The notes under the pieces: model-generated
Seen by the model: only the letters and a program-made list of their open reading frames with translations
Told to the model about the DNA's origin: nothing
Databases searched by the model: none
Assembly (NCBI RefSeq): GCF_002246015.1
Contig: NZ_NOLJ01000013.1
Location: 19,497 to 63,376 of the forward strand
Direction: 5' to 3'
Length of the DNA: 43,880 nt
DNA from: Nostoc sp. 'Peltigera membranacea cyanobiont' 210A
Lineage (GTDB): Bacteria; Cyanobacteriota; Cyanobacteriia; Cyanobacteriales; Nostocaceae
Made by a program: the position numbers and the translations under genes
Shown: positions 7,116-14,655 of the stretch, in pieces
How the letters are laid out: each line of letters starts with the position of its first letter
Numbering within the stretch: the first letter of the stretch is position 1

Positions 7116-8993
7116 TTATTTAGAAACTATTGTTTCTAATAAATTGGCTATTTCCAATAGAGAATCAGGGTTATGATCAACTAGGTATTGGGTTAACTTA
7201 AAAGAGTGTGTTGTTTTTGAAAAGACTAATCGCGTTTCACAAAATGTTGAAAATAAATCCTTGAGAAGGTTCGCAGCATCAACTTTGCAAGACCATTCAG
7301 TATCTGAAATTTTCTGAATCTTGATATCTTTAGGTAAATACATACCTTCTTGCTTTTTTTTATTGAGCCATTCCTCAACCTCTTCGTTAGTGAGAGGTTG
7401 TTCCCGACATTCATCATCTTCATTGATGATATTCACTATTGCATCTGTATGAAGCAGATAATTTTCATACATTCGCCGAGGCAAAAATTTAACTGGTCTT
7501 TTGCTTCTTTTCTGCAAATCTAAAAGTTTATTTTCTGATTTCCCTTCGCTATCGAACAAAAATCCAATTGCAGGTGGAAATAAACTTGTTCCTCCACTCA
7601 GCTTATCGTAGATATCAAATATTAATTCTGCTCGTTTGCCATCCAAGTCACCAGTATTTTTGACAGCAAGAATACTTGTACCTTCTAAAAGCTTTTTTGC
7701 AATATTCTCTAGTATCAATGGGAAACATCGCTCTTCTGTTGGACCTTCCACCCAAAGAATATTATCCGCCCCAAAAACATCAGACAAGCTTACTCCTACT
7801 TCAGCCAAAAGAGAACGTTGCTCTTTCGTCTGTTTTGCATCTATTTCTAATCCTTTGGTTTCGCAATCTTCATATTTGAGCATCACTATTTTAGAAGGAT
7901 TTGCAGCAGAAATGATGGTGGGTAAATGAGTTGCAATAATATATTGATGCTGAATAAAATCTTTTTTTAATATTTCGATAAGTTTTTTTGCTGCTCCTGG
8001 ATGTAAAAATGATTGTGGTTCATCGATAATAATAGTTCGTGCTTCTTGCGAATTTATCACAACATATAAAATAGCTAAAACTTGACCAATTCCTGTTCCA
8101 GAAGCTGATAGTGAAATAGCCAAGTCTTGCCTTTCAGTTTCAGGATCTACATTCCATACCATAATTTCAACTTGTTGGGGTCTGGATTCAACAGTAATTC
8201 TTTTTATTTGTGGAAAAATAACTGAAACAAGATTATTAAGCCTTTCAAACCGCTTGGGATTTTTTCCTTGCAAACTATTAAGAACTTCAGCTAAATTAGA
8301 TGCGTTTGGTTGGAGTTCAGAATTATTTCCAAAAGCACAGCTTCCGACATTGAATCTTTCTGCATGAAATCTATAAATTAGGTTATAGGAAATATTTAAT
8401 AATTTACCAACAATTGTATCTGTTATCGGTACAGATGTTTGCTGATATAAATCTATAATATCTTCAGAGGTTCGTTTTATATTAATAGATGGGTATCGAT
8501 TTGCATTAGATTCCGTTAATTGTGGCTCATATAGCCCAAATGTTAGTTCACTATTTTTTACGTCAATTCGCTCATGATAATTTACGCTAAAAAGTGATAG
8601 ATTAAGTTTTACTAAATTTGATGTTTCTAACCATTTTTTAAATAAATTTATTCCTGCCTGCGGATTTACTAGAGCATGATTTAAGTTTTGACTCTGAGGA
8701 GACAAAATTAAAACTGGAAGCAAAAGTCCATTCATCAACGAGTAAAATTCGTGTTGAGTAAAAGTTAAGGTAATATTTGCTTTTGATTTAGGATCAATAT
8801 ATGAAGAATTGCTTGCTAATGTTTTGATACTTCGATGCGGTATATCATGAAAATTAAGCGTGAGTGCTTCGAGTAGTGCCGTTTTTCCTACGTTATTTTG
8901 TCCAACAATTATATTAATACCTGGTGTAAATTCCAATAAACCAGAGTTGAAAAAAGATTTATAATTGAAAAGTTGAAATTTGGAAAGGTACAT
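7116..8993 (-). CDS. OLD-family ATP-dependent endonuclease (ABC-type ATPase plus TOPRIM)
   Basis: A 625-residue protein. The N-terminal ATPase has an SMC/RecF-like start (KFQLFNYKSFFNSGLLEFTP), Walker A GQNNVGKT (residues 31-38), an ABC-signature-like LSASGTGIGQ and Walker B TIIIDEPQSFLHPG with the D-loop following. The C-terminal TOPRIM domain has its acidic residue in NILWVEGPTEERCF (about 415) and FLFDSEG (about 480). OLD enzymes are DNA nucleases that act in phage exclusion; class 2 members such as GajA of Gabija work with an adjacent UvrD-like helicase. No helicase gene is found on either side, so this looks like a solitary (class 1-like) OLD. Lower G+C and A-rich codons than its neighbours suggest acquisition. 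A relic of another gene lies upstream at 9345. Confidence 0.8.
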   Translation of the reverse strand: MYLSKFQLFNYKSFFNSGLLEFTPGINIIVGQNNVGKTALLEALTLNFHDIPHRSIKTLASNSSYIDPKSKANITLTFTQHEFYSLMNGLLLPVLILSPQSQNLNHALVNPQAGINLFKKWLETSNLVKLNLSLFSVNYHERIDVKNSELTFGLYEPQLTESNANRYPSINIKRTSEDIIDLYQQTSVPITDTIVGKLLNISYNLIYRFHAERFNVGSCAFGNNSELQPNASNLAEVLNSLQGKNPKRFERLNNLVSVIFPQIKRITVESRPQQVEIMVWNVDPETERQDLAISLSASGTGIGQVLAILYVVINSQEARTIIIDEPQSFLHPGAAKKLIEILKKDFIQHQYIIATHLPTIISAANPSKIVMLKYEDCETKGLEIDAKQTKEQRSLLAEVGVSLSDVFGADNILWVEGPTEERCFPLILENIAKKLLEGTSILAVKNTGDLDGKRAELIFDIYDKLSGGTSLFPPAIGFLFDSEGKSENKLLDLQKRSKRPVKFLPRRMYENYLLHTDAIVNIINEDDECREQPLTNEEVEEWLNKKKQEGMYLPKDIKIQKISDTEWSCKVDAANLLKDLFSTFCETRLVFSKTTHSFKLTQYLVDHNPDSLLEIANLLETIVSK

Positions 8994-9344
8994 AAATATT
9001 AGCTTCAGAGGGTCAAATCAAGTGTTAAAAAAACTTTTTCAAGAAGCGTATAGCGATAATATTTACGTAAGCTTGATGGAACATAGAGGATTTAGGGTTA
9101 TAGGCAATAATTAGTATAATACTAGCTGACTAGTACCTCTTATGGTTTGACAATCTGCCGTCTTCTCACAAACGACCCTTCTTGAGAATCTCTGCGTGAG
9201 AGTCACTGCGGCATGTAAAAATAAGGCGTCGCCATTCTCATAAATAGTTCTTGAATCAGCGATGGAGCAAAAACCCCTCCAGGTGAGGTTTACGATTGCA
9301 CATAAGACAAAATGGCTCTTTCGTTAACCCACTCCCCTTAACTT
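8994..9344. other. Intergenic region without a supported gene
   Basis: About 350 bp upstream of the OLD gene and of the permease relic. It is AT-rich near the OLD start and probably holds its promoter, but no convincing -35/-10 pair, repeat or frame was identified. One HIP1 site lies at the right edge. Confidence 0.4.
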
Positions 9345-9617
9345 GCGATCGCAGCATTAATTTTTGGCAGATGACACCCTTTTGGTAGTACTTTAGCTTG
9401 TTTACTGTTTGGGGCTACAGAAGCTTTGCAACTGCGAATTCAGGCATTAGGGGCAAATATACCTTACCAATTTTTAGTAATGCTACCTTATGCGATCGCT
9501 TTATTGGCATTAGTGGGTAAATTGGGAAAATCTACACCCCCGAAAGCTTTAGGTACTCCCTACTTTGAAGAAAATCGCCACTTACACAAAAAACGTTCGT
9601 TCGACGAATATTTTTGA
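9345..9617 (+). pseudogene. C-terminal relic of an ABC transporter permease (COG1079, nucleoside/simple-sugar type)
   Basis: The frame reads AIAALIFGR, a TGA stop at 9372-9374 where a Trp would be expected (GR-W-HPFG), then HPFGSTLACLLFGATEALQL and IPYQFLVMLPYAIALLALVG before PKALGTPYF. This is the last part of permeases that work with BMP-family lipoproteins: the block LLFG-x-x-x-ALQLR-x-Q-x-LG-x-x-IPYQFL and the C-terminal PKALG-x-PY. Only about 80 codons survive, the start is missing, and the downstream end runs past the usual PY terminus. No partner ATPase or lipoprotein gene is nearby. The family match is by memory; the internal stop is visible. Confidence 0.65.
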
Positions 9618-9675
9618 CCACTGATCTAACGGGGGACAAGTGATATCACCTTTCAACCATCTGTCAAAAGTTATC

Positions 9676-11121
9676 TCAATCACCACTACTAAGAATTTTT
9701 TGCTGTTGATAACGCAGTTTAAACTGCTGTTGTTGTATTTTATGATCCACGATTGGGTCAGGATAGCCAACAGCATGACGTTCTAAAGGTGGAATTTTCC
9801 CAGTAACTAAATATTCTGTATCTACAGACCGCAATTCTGACACCCATTGCCGAATATATTCCCCTTCTGGATCGAATTTTTGTGTTTGACTGGCTGGGTT
9901 AAAAATCCGTACAGGTTTGGGGTCCATACCGCTAGAAGCACTCCATTGCCAACCACCGTTATTAGCAGACAAATCTCCATCAATCAACTTCTGCATAAAG
10001 TATTTTTCTCCCAATTGGGGATTAATTAGCAAGTCTTTAGTAAGGAAACTCGCAACAATCATTCGACAACGGTTGTGCATCCAGCCACTTTCATTCATCT
10101 GGCGCATTGCTGCATCCACAATGGGGTAGCCTGTTCTCCCCTCACACCAAGCTTGGAAATATTCTTCGTTAGTTTCCCAAGGAAAGTTCTTAAAGGTGTC
10201 GCGGAAAGCACCATCAGCTAATTCCGGGAAGTTATACATTGCGTGTTGATAAAACTCCCGCCAAGCTAATTCCTGTTGCCATGTGCGGATATTAACTGCT
10301 GTTTCTTCACTACGGCTGTTTTCCATTGCTTCTATGGTGGCTTGCCAAACGGTGCGAATGCCAATTACCCCAAATTTTAAAGCTGCACTCAGTTGTGATG
10401 TACCGTCCACTGCGGGGAAATTGCGCTGTTCTTGATATTCAGTAATAGCTTTATTAGTAAATTCATCTAATCGTTCTTGTGCTGCCGCCTCTCCTGGTGA
10501 AATAATCAAGTCACCATCCCAGATGAATCCTAAATCTTTTGCTGAAGGTAGTGTCAAGGCTCCTGCAAGTTTGGCAATTTCCTGTTCGGCTTGTGTTAAT
10601 CCCTCAACATTTTGCAGTGTTTCTACTGGTTGAGCCTTCGGTTTAGCAATCCAATTTTTCCAGAAGGGTGTGTAAACCGTGTAAGGACTGTTACTACCCG
10701 TGCGTAACTCCTCTGGAGAGTTGAGGATTTGATCCCAGTTTTGGTTAAGAAACTCAATGCCTTTTTCTTTGAGGGCATTTATAATGGTGCGATCGCGTTC
10801 TTGTGAATAAGGTTCTACATCCCAATTCCAAAAAACAGCTTTGGCATTTATTGCTTCGGCTAAGGCTGGTATCGCTTGTACAGGATCGGCGTGGAGTATT
10901 AACAACTGGCTACCAACTTGAGCATATCGCTCTTGGAGTTTCTGCAAACAGCCAATCATATAAGTTACTTTCACAGGAGCAACATCATCCCGTTCCAGAA
11001 TATGCGGATCTAGGCAAAACACGCCCACCACTTTCGGACTCTGCCGTTTTGCCGCAGCCAGTCCCGTATTATCAGAAATGCGTAAATCGCGCCGATGCCA
11101 AAACAGAATTAAGTCAGACAT
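9676..11121 (-). CDS. phrA: Deoxyribodipyrimidine (CPD) photolyase, 8-HDF type
   Basis: A 481-residue class I photolyase that repairs UV-induced cyclobutane pyrimidine dimers using blue light. The N-terminal antenna domain begins ILFWHRRDLRISDN and includes GVFCLDPHILERDDVAPVKV. The C-terminal FAD domain has TSQLSAALKFGVIGIR, WQQELAWREFYQHAMY, GYPIVDAAMRQMNESGWMHN, CRMIVASFLTKDLL and GDLSANNGGWQWSASSGMDP. It closely follows the Synechococcus (Anacystis) enzyme, which uses 8-hydroxydeazaflavin as antenna, so that cofactor is inferred. The frame is open to 11172, but ATG 11121 is chosen because MSDLILFWHRRDLR is where homologues begin. Monocistronic, flanked by HIP1-rich intergenic DNA. Confidence 0.92.
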   Translation of the reverse strand: MSDLILFWHRRDLRISDNTGLAAAKRQSPKVVGVFCLDPHILERDDVAPVKVTYMIGCLQKLQERYAQVGSQLLILHADPVQAIPALAEAINAKAVFWNWDVEPYSQERDRTIINALKEKGIEFLNQNWDQILNSPEELRTGSNSPYTVYTPFWKNWIAKPKAQPVETLQNVEGLTQAEQEIAKLAGALTLPSAKDLGFIWDGDLIISPGEAAAQERLDEFTNKAITEYQEQRNFPAVDGTSQLSAALKFGVIGIRTVWQATIEAMENSRSEETAVNIRTWQQELAWREFYQHAMYNFPELADGAFRDTFKNFPWETNEEYFQAWCEGRTGYPIVDAAMRQMNESGWMHNRCRMIVASFLTKDLLINPQLGEKYFMQKLIDGDLSANNGGWQWSASSGMDPKPVRIFNPASQTQKFDPEGEYIRQWVSELRSVDTEYLVTGKIPPLERHAVGYPDPIVDHKIQQQQFKLRYQQQKILSSGD

Positions 11122-11406
11122 TCCATGCTGGATATAGTTCACCCGTACTAGCTTAGATGCTAGTGGTACCAATAAGCATCATTCTGGCGATAAATTTATT
11201 CTCTTAATGGGCATTGAGGATTTAACTATAGCGGTTTGCGATCGCGTGGTGTAAGGGGGCACATCTGCGATCCTTACGAATTTACATGAAAATTGCGATC
11301 GCAGGATGTCAATAGTAAACCAAACCCCGGTTTGTCAATCGGGAATAGTGGCTTTTTAGATCAAAATTGAGTATACTCTTCTTAACAGTTAATTAGTCTT
11401 TTTGTC

Positions 11407-11961
11407 ATGGCTAACCTACTACTTGACGACGGTACGATTGAGAGCGATTTAGGCGAAATAGCTCGTGAACTTGCGCCTCTTGGCATTCAACTCAAACACT
11501 ATGACCCAGGAACATCGCTACTTTTCCCTAATCTGCTAGACCAGGACGTTTTAACTGAGACCGAGAAACGTTATTGCGTAGAACTCCATAACAGCGTCTT
11601 TGAATTTCTTCAGCAAGAAAATGGCGCTCTCTGGTGTGACTTACTAAATGTGCATCCAGGTTCGTTCAATCTTCACCACCTGATCGCAACCTACGGCCGT
11701 TACCATACTCATCCTGCGCCTGAACCCGTCTACGTATTGGCAGGAGAAATGATTTATGGCTTTGTGCGGCCTGATGGCAGCCAGGTACAGCTTTTAATTC
11801 AGGCACAAGACTGTCTCTACATCCCTGCCGACGTTGAACATTGGTGCGGCCCAACTGCATTGTTGAGTTTCAAAGGGATACGCTATTTTGCAATCGCAGA
11901 AGGTTGGATTCCAAATTATACAGGTACTCAAGTAAGTGATTCGATCCAAAAGCCGCGTTAA
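11407..11961 (+). CDS. mtnD: Acireductone dioxygenase-like cupin (methionine salvage)
   Basis: A 184-residue single cupin. The four metal ligands of acireductone dioxygenase are present at the right spacing: His100, His102 and Glu106 in YHTHPAPEPVYVLAGE, and His145 in PADVEHW. The C-terminal signature KGIRYFAIAEGWIPNYTG also matches the family. The enzyme oxidises acireductone to formate and the 2-keto precursor of methionine (Fe form), or off-pathway to CO (Ni form). The N-terminal half is more divergent. No other methionine-salvage gene is adjacent. ATG 11407 is the first good start. Function is inferred from ligands and context-free similarity. Confidence 0.75.
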   Translation: MANLLLDDGTIESDLGEIARELAPLGIQLKHYDPGTSLLFPNLLDQDVLTETEKRYCVELHNSVFEFLQQENGALWCDLLNVHPGSFNLHHLIATYGRYHTHPAPEPVYVLAGEMIYGFVRPDGSQVQLLIQAQDCLYIPADVEHWCGPTALLSFKGIRYFAIAEGWIPNYTGTQVSDSIQKPR

Positions 11962-12573
11962 AGCTCATTGAGCTTGTAGTCATCTGTGATTGTTATTACT
12001 TTGATATAACCCTAAAATCAATGCACATTGATAACGTTTGCCGCTATCTTTGAGAACAGTATCCCGATGTGGAATAAAATGCTCAGTACGCCACGGCGTA
12101 TATATAGCAACCATCAAAATCCCTAAAGAGCTTATTCCATAATACTTTTGACTTTTGATTTTTGACCCTTCGGCTGCGCTCAGGGTCAACTTTTGACTTC
12201 GCCTTGCGGCACGAGCTGTTTCAATGATATTTTTTGCGAAACTTAAGTTGAGTCAACTTAGAAAATGCCTTTTGGGTAAGAAGAAAAATTTGTAAACTGC
12301 GTTTGAGGTCGCTGGCAGGTTTAAATACTGTTGACAATGGCTGACCATATTTTATAGACAAACGCTCCACAATCGTTACTGCTCGACCAGTTAAGCGTTT
12401 GTCACCAAACTCACATTACCCATAGGGGTTGTTCTCTAATATCTTCCTTTGCATCCATATCACTGATACCTCTCAACGATAATACCTGAAATCTTGAAAT
12501 GATTTTTATATCAGGGAGTGGTTTGCGAATATCATTCGTGAATAACTCCCCCTTTTCCACATCCCGTGAAAAG
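11962..12573. other. Repeat-rich intergenic region with a transposase relic
   Basis: Contains a short tandem repeat of the ACTTTTGACTTTTGA type (about 12145-12200), the transposase fragment annotated at 12221-12415, and a palindromic repeat at 12552-12574. A 69-codon frame on the minus strand (11980-12189) overlaps the tandem repeat and is not convincing. Confidence 0.5.
12221..12415 (-). pseudogene. Relic of a Tn5/IS4-like transposase (N-terminal DNA-binding domain)
   Basis: The frame reads CEFGDKRLTGRAVTIVERLS, then IKYGQPLSTVFKPASDLKRS and a lysine-rich tail before TGA. The FGDKRL-x-x-RAV-x-I-x-x-L start, followed by a Pro-containing linker and a second helix with D-x-K, is the pattern of the transposase DNA-binding domain at the N terminus of Tn5-like (IS4-family) transposases. 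No start codon and no DDE domain are present, and a stop precedes it at 12416-12418. This is an old fragment. Confidence 0.5.
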
Positions 12574-12574
12574 T
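12552..12574 (-). repeat. Dispersed 23-bp palindromic repeat at the 3' end of a secreted-protein gene
   Basis: Core CTTTTC-CACATCCC-GTGAAAAG folds into an 8-bp stem with one bulge and a 5-nt loop. An identical 23-bp copy in the opposite orientation is at 25959-25981. Here it overlaps the last base of the stop codon and could serve as a transcript end. Confidence 0.6.
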
Positions 12575-13371
12575 CACATTGGCGGTGGGTTGCGACGAAT
12601 TTGGTCTTCTGGTAGAGTAATCAAATTGAAAGCTTTCCAGTTGGTTGTAACGTATTTGAATTTACCAATACCAAAGTCTTTATTAGTAGTCCAGTTATTC
12701 CACCGTGCAGTTAAATTGAACCAGTAATCACCCCCACCACTAAGAACGTAGCGAGCTTTAGAGCGATCGTCAGGTTTGTTAAAATCATCTACCACAAGTC
12801 GAGCTTGAACCGTGGTAAACATCCCGATTACATCAATAGGATTAATAGATGCTCGACCAGGTGGCCAAAAGTGGAAGTTGTAACCATTACCTGCTTTGAC
12901 AGAGATGCTTCCGTCAGACTCATATCTAAGATTGGCTGGTCGATTGATGTCCCCTACGTAATCTTCCCTATAGGCAGCACCATCTACTCTCACAGAACTT
13001 TGGAGAATATGCCACTTTTTATCTGTCTTACTCAGATAGTAAGCCTTAATATTTTTTATCTGCACACGGGTATTAGTTGCAGGATTACCTTCGGACGCTT
13101 CATATAATTGTCCCCATGCTGTCATTGCTGTAAAAGTACCTGGATCAGCACTACCTACCCGTGGCTCGGTAGCCCAATTATAAGATAAAGGAACTCCATG
13201 TGGTATCCCCTCATGAGGTGGTTGCATATCATAAATGATGGTTTCCATAGAGTTGATTGGTTGGGGTGGCCGTGAATCTACTTTGTAGGGAAAACTGCTA
13301 GTAATTATCGCAGTAAACATACATAGAAAAAAAAGCCAAGATTTAATTCTTATAAAACTAAATCTAAGCAT
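12574..13371 (-). CDS. Secreted protein of unknown function, tandem paralogue A
   Basis: A 265-residue protein with an N-terminal signal peptide (IRIKSWLFFLCMFTAIITSS) and a mature domain of about 235 residues. It is roughly 75 percent identical by eye to the next gene upstream (13803-14588), so the two arose by tandem duplication. Shared blocks include TIIYDMQPPHE, NPATNTRVQIKNIKAYYLSK, YRED-x2-GDIN, VKAGNGYNFHFWP, GMFTTVQARLVVD, FGIGKFKYVT and DQIRRNPPP; Trp- and Tyr-rich strands suggest a beta-sandwich, perhaps a carbohydrate-binding fold. ATG 13371 is preferred because it puts the signal peptide at the start; the frame is open to 13440. It lies at the distal end of the EPS cluster, so a role at the cell surface is plausible but unproved. 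Confidence 0.7.
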   Translation of the reverse strand: MLRFSFIRIKSWLFFLCMFTAIITSSFPYKVDSRPPQPINSMETIIYDMQPPHEGIPHGVPLSYNWATEPRVGSADPGTFTAMTAWGQLYEASEGNPATNTRVQIKNIKAYYLSKTDKKWHILQSSVRVDGAAYREDYVGDINRPANLRYESDGSISVKAGNGYNFHFWPPGRASINPIDVIGMFTTVQARLVVDDFNKPDDRSKARYVLSGGGDYWFNLTARWNNWTTNKDFGIGKFKYVTTNWKAFNLITLPEDQIRRNPPPM

Positions 13372-13802
13372 AATTGCTGTTTTTATCAAGGTTATATACC
13401 CAAATGGCGTAAGGTTGCAGTCACTTTGATAACACAGCATTTTTTAAATGGCAATTTGGAATAGTAATTACGCAAATAGCACATTTGATAAAATATAATA
13501 CACATGTACTATTAAATGGCTTGGTACTCAGCGCTTTTAAGCTAGCCATTCATGGGCGATCGCTTTTGTGACTTTGGGGAGAGAAAAATATGACCAAAAA
13601 AAAGAATTGAGCTGCGACTTAATTTATTTATGGAGAATAAAAAATACAAGCCAACATTATTCAAGCCCCCAGATTTATCTGTGGGGTCTTCAATTTTAAA
13701 TGAACGAATTCCTCGTACCCTTTTGCTTAAGCAAGCTACGCGTAGCGTCTCGCTGAGAATAGACTGAAACTTATCCTGCAAATTTAGCTTCTAAACTTGC
13801 TT
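13372..13802. other. Gap between paralogues with an IS200/IS605-type end and repeats
   Basis: About 430 bp. It holds a HIP1 site, the hairpin at 13667-13686, and a GCTACGCGTAGCGTCTCGCTG-type dispersed repeat near 13736-13756. A 79-codon minus-strand frame (13542-13781) runs through these repeats and is rejected as a gene. Confidence 0.5.
13660..13700. mobile_element. Likely remnant right end of an IS200/IS605 element
   Basis: The hairpin CCCCAGAT-TT-ATCTGTGGGG (13667-13686, 2-nt bulge), followed by TCTTCAATT, resembles the subterminal hairpin at the right end of Nostoc IS605-type elements, which in TnpB systems is also the guide RNA scaffold. No tnpA or tnpB frame is nearby, so it is a solo end. 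Confidence 0.4.
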
Positions 13803-14588
13803 TTACTTAATTGGCGGTGGGTTACGACGAATTTGGTCTGGTGACAGAGTAATCATATTAAAAGCCTGCCAGTTTCTTGTAACGTACTTAAATTTACCTA
13901 TACCGAAATCTTCGTTTGTCTTCCAATTGTCCCACTTTACAGTTAAGTTTAACCAGTAATCGCCACCCATACTTAATAAGTAACGAGCCTTAGAGCGATC
14001 ATCACGTTTTTTAGGATTGTCAACTACAAGCCTGGCTTGAACTGTGGTAAACATCCCACGCACATCATAGGGATTAATTGTGGCTCTGCCAGTTGCAGGC
14101 CAAAAGTGGAAGTTGTAACCATTACCAGCTTTGACTGCAACACTACCATCTGATTCATAACGAATATCTGCGGGTTTATTGATATCACCTGCAAAATCTT
14201 CTCTATAGGCAGCCCCTTCAACTTTTGCCGAACTTTGGAGAAGATGCCATTTACCGTCCGACTTGCTGAGATAGTAAGCCTTGATATTTTTTATCTGAAC
14301 GCGGGTATTAGTTGCAGGATTACCTTGATCTGCTTCATATAGTTGCCCCCATGCGATCATCGCTATGAAATTTTTCGGGTTATTGCTACCTACACGAGGT
14401 TTAGTTGCCCAATCGTAAGACTTGGGAACACCACGTGGCATCTCCTCATGAGGTGGTTGCATGTCGTAAATGATAGTTGCGATTGAATTAACTGGTTTTG
14501 CAGTCCTTGCATCTATTCTGTAAATAAAACAACAGCCAACTACTATGGTAAAAAGGCAGAGCAAGAAGGTTAATTTTTTGATTCGCAT
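13803..14588 (-). CDS. Secreted protein of unknown function, tandem paralogue B
   Basis: A 261-residue paralogue of the 12574-13371 product. Signal peptide at residues 1-27 (MRIKKLTFLLCLFTIVVGCC); the cysteines at its end could suggest a lipoprotein, but there is no proper lipobox. The mature domain shares all conserved blocks with paralogue A (IIYDMQPPHE, NPATNTRVQIKNIKAYYLSK, NGYNFHFWP, MFTTVQARLVVD, GIGKFKYVT, DQIRRNPPP). It starts about 70 bp downstream of the NRPS-like stop on the same strand, so it may be co-transcribed with it. I recognise no characterised homologue. Confidence 0.75.
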   Translation of the reverse strand: MRIKKLTFLLCLFTIVVGCCFIYRIDARTAKPVNSIATIIYDMQPPHEEMPRGVPKSYDWATKPRVGSNNPKNFIAMIAWGQLYEADQGNPATNTRVQIKNIKAYYLSKSDGKWHLLQSSAKVEGAAYREDFAGDINKPADIRYESDGSVAVKAGNGYNFHFWPATGRATINPYDVRGMFTTVQARLVVDNPKKRDDRSKARYLLSMGGDYWLNLTVKWDNWKTNEDFGIGKFKYVTRNWQAFNMITLSPDQIRRNPPPIK

Positions 14589-14655
14589 ATCAGGGTGTAT
14601 GGTGCAAGAAGTTCCACTAATAATTACGTATAAAATGTAATTATCTATACACGCG

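Noticed and set aside
7116..8993. Complete Gabija defence system
   Set aside because: Only a GajA-like OLD protein is present; no UvrD-like helicase frame or relic was found on either side.
11980..12189. 69-codon minus-strand frame (IYTPWRTEHFIPHRDTVLKD)
   Set aside because: Its start lies in a short tandem repeat and no family or ribosome-binding site is seen; could be a fragment but is not supportable.
13542..13781. 79-codon minus-strand frame between the two paralogues
   Set aside because: It is made of dispersed repeat and IS605-end sequence (KRVRGIRSFKIEDPTDKSGG), not of a gene.
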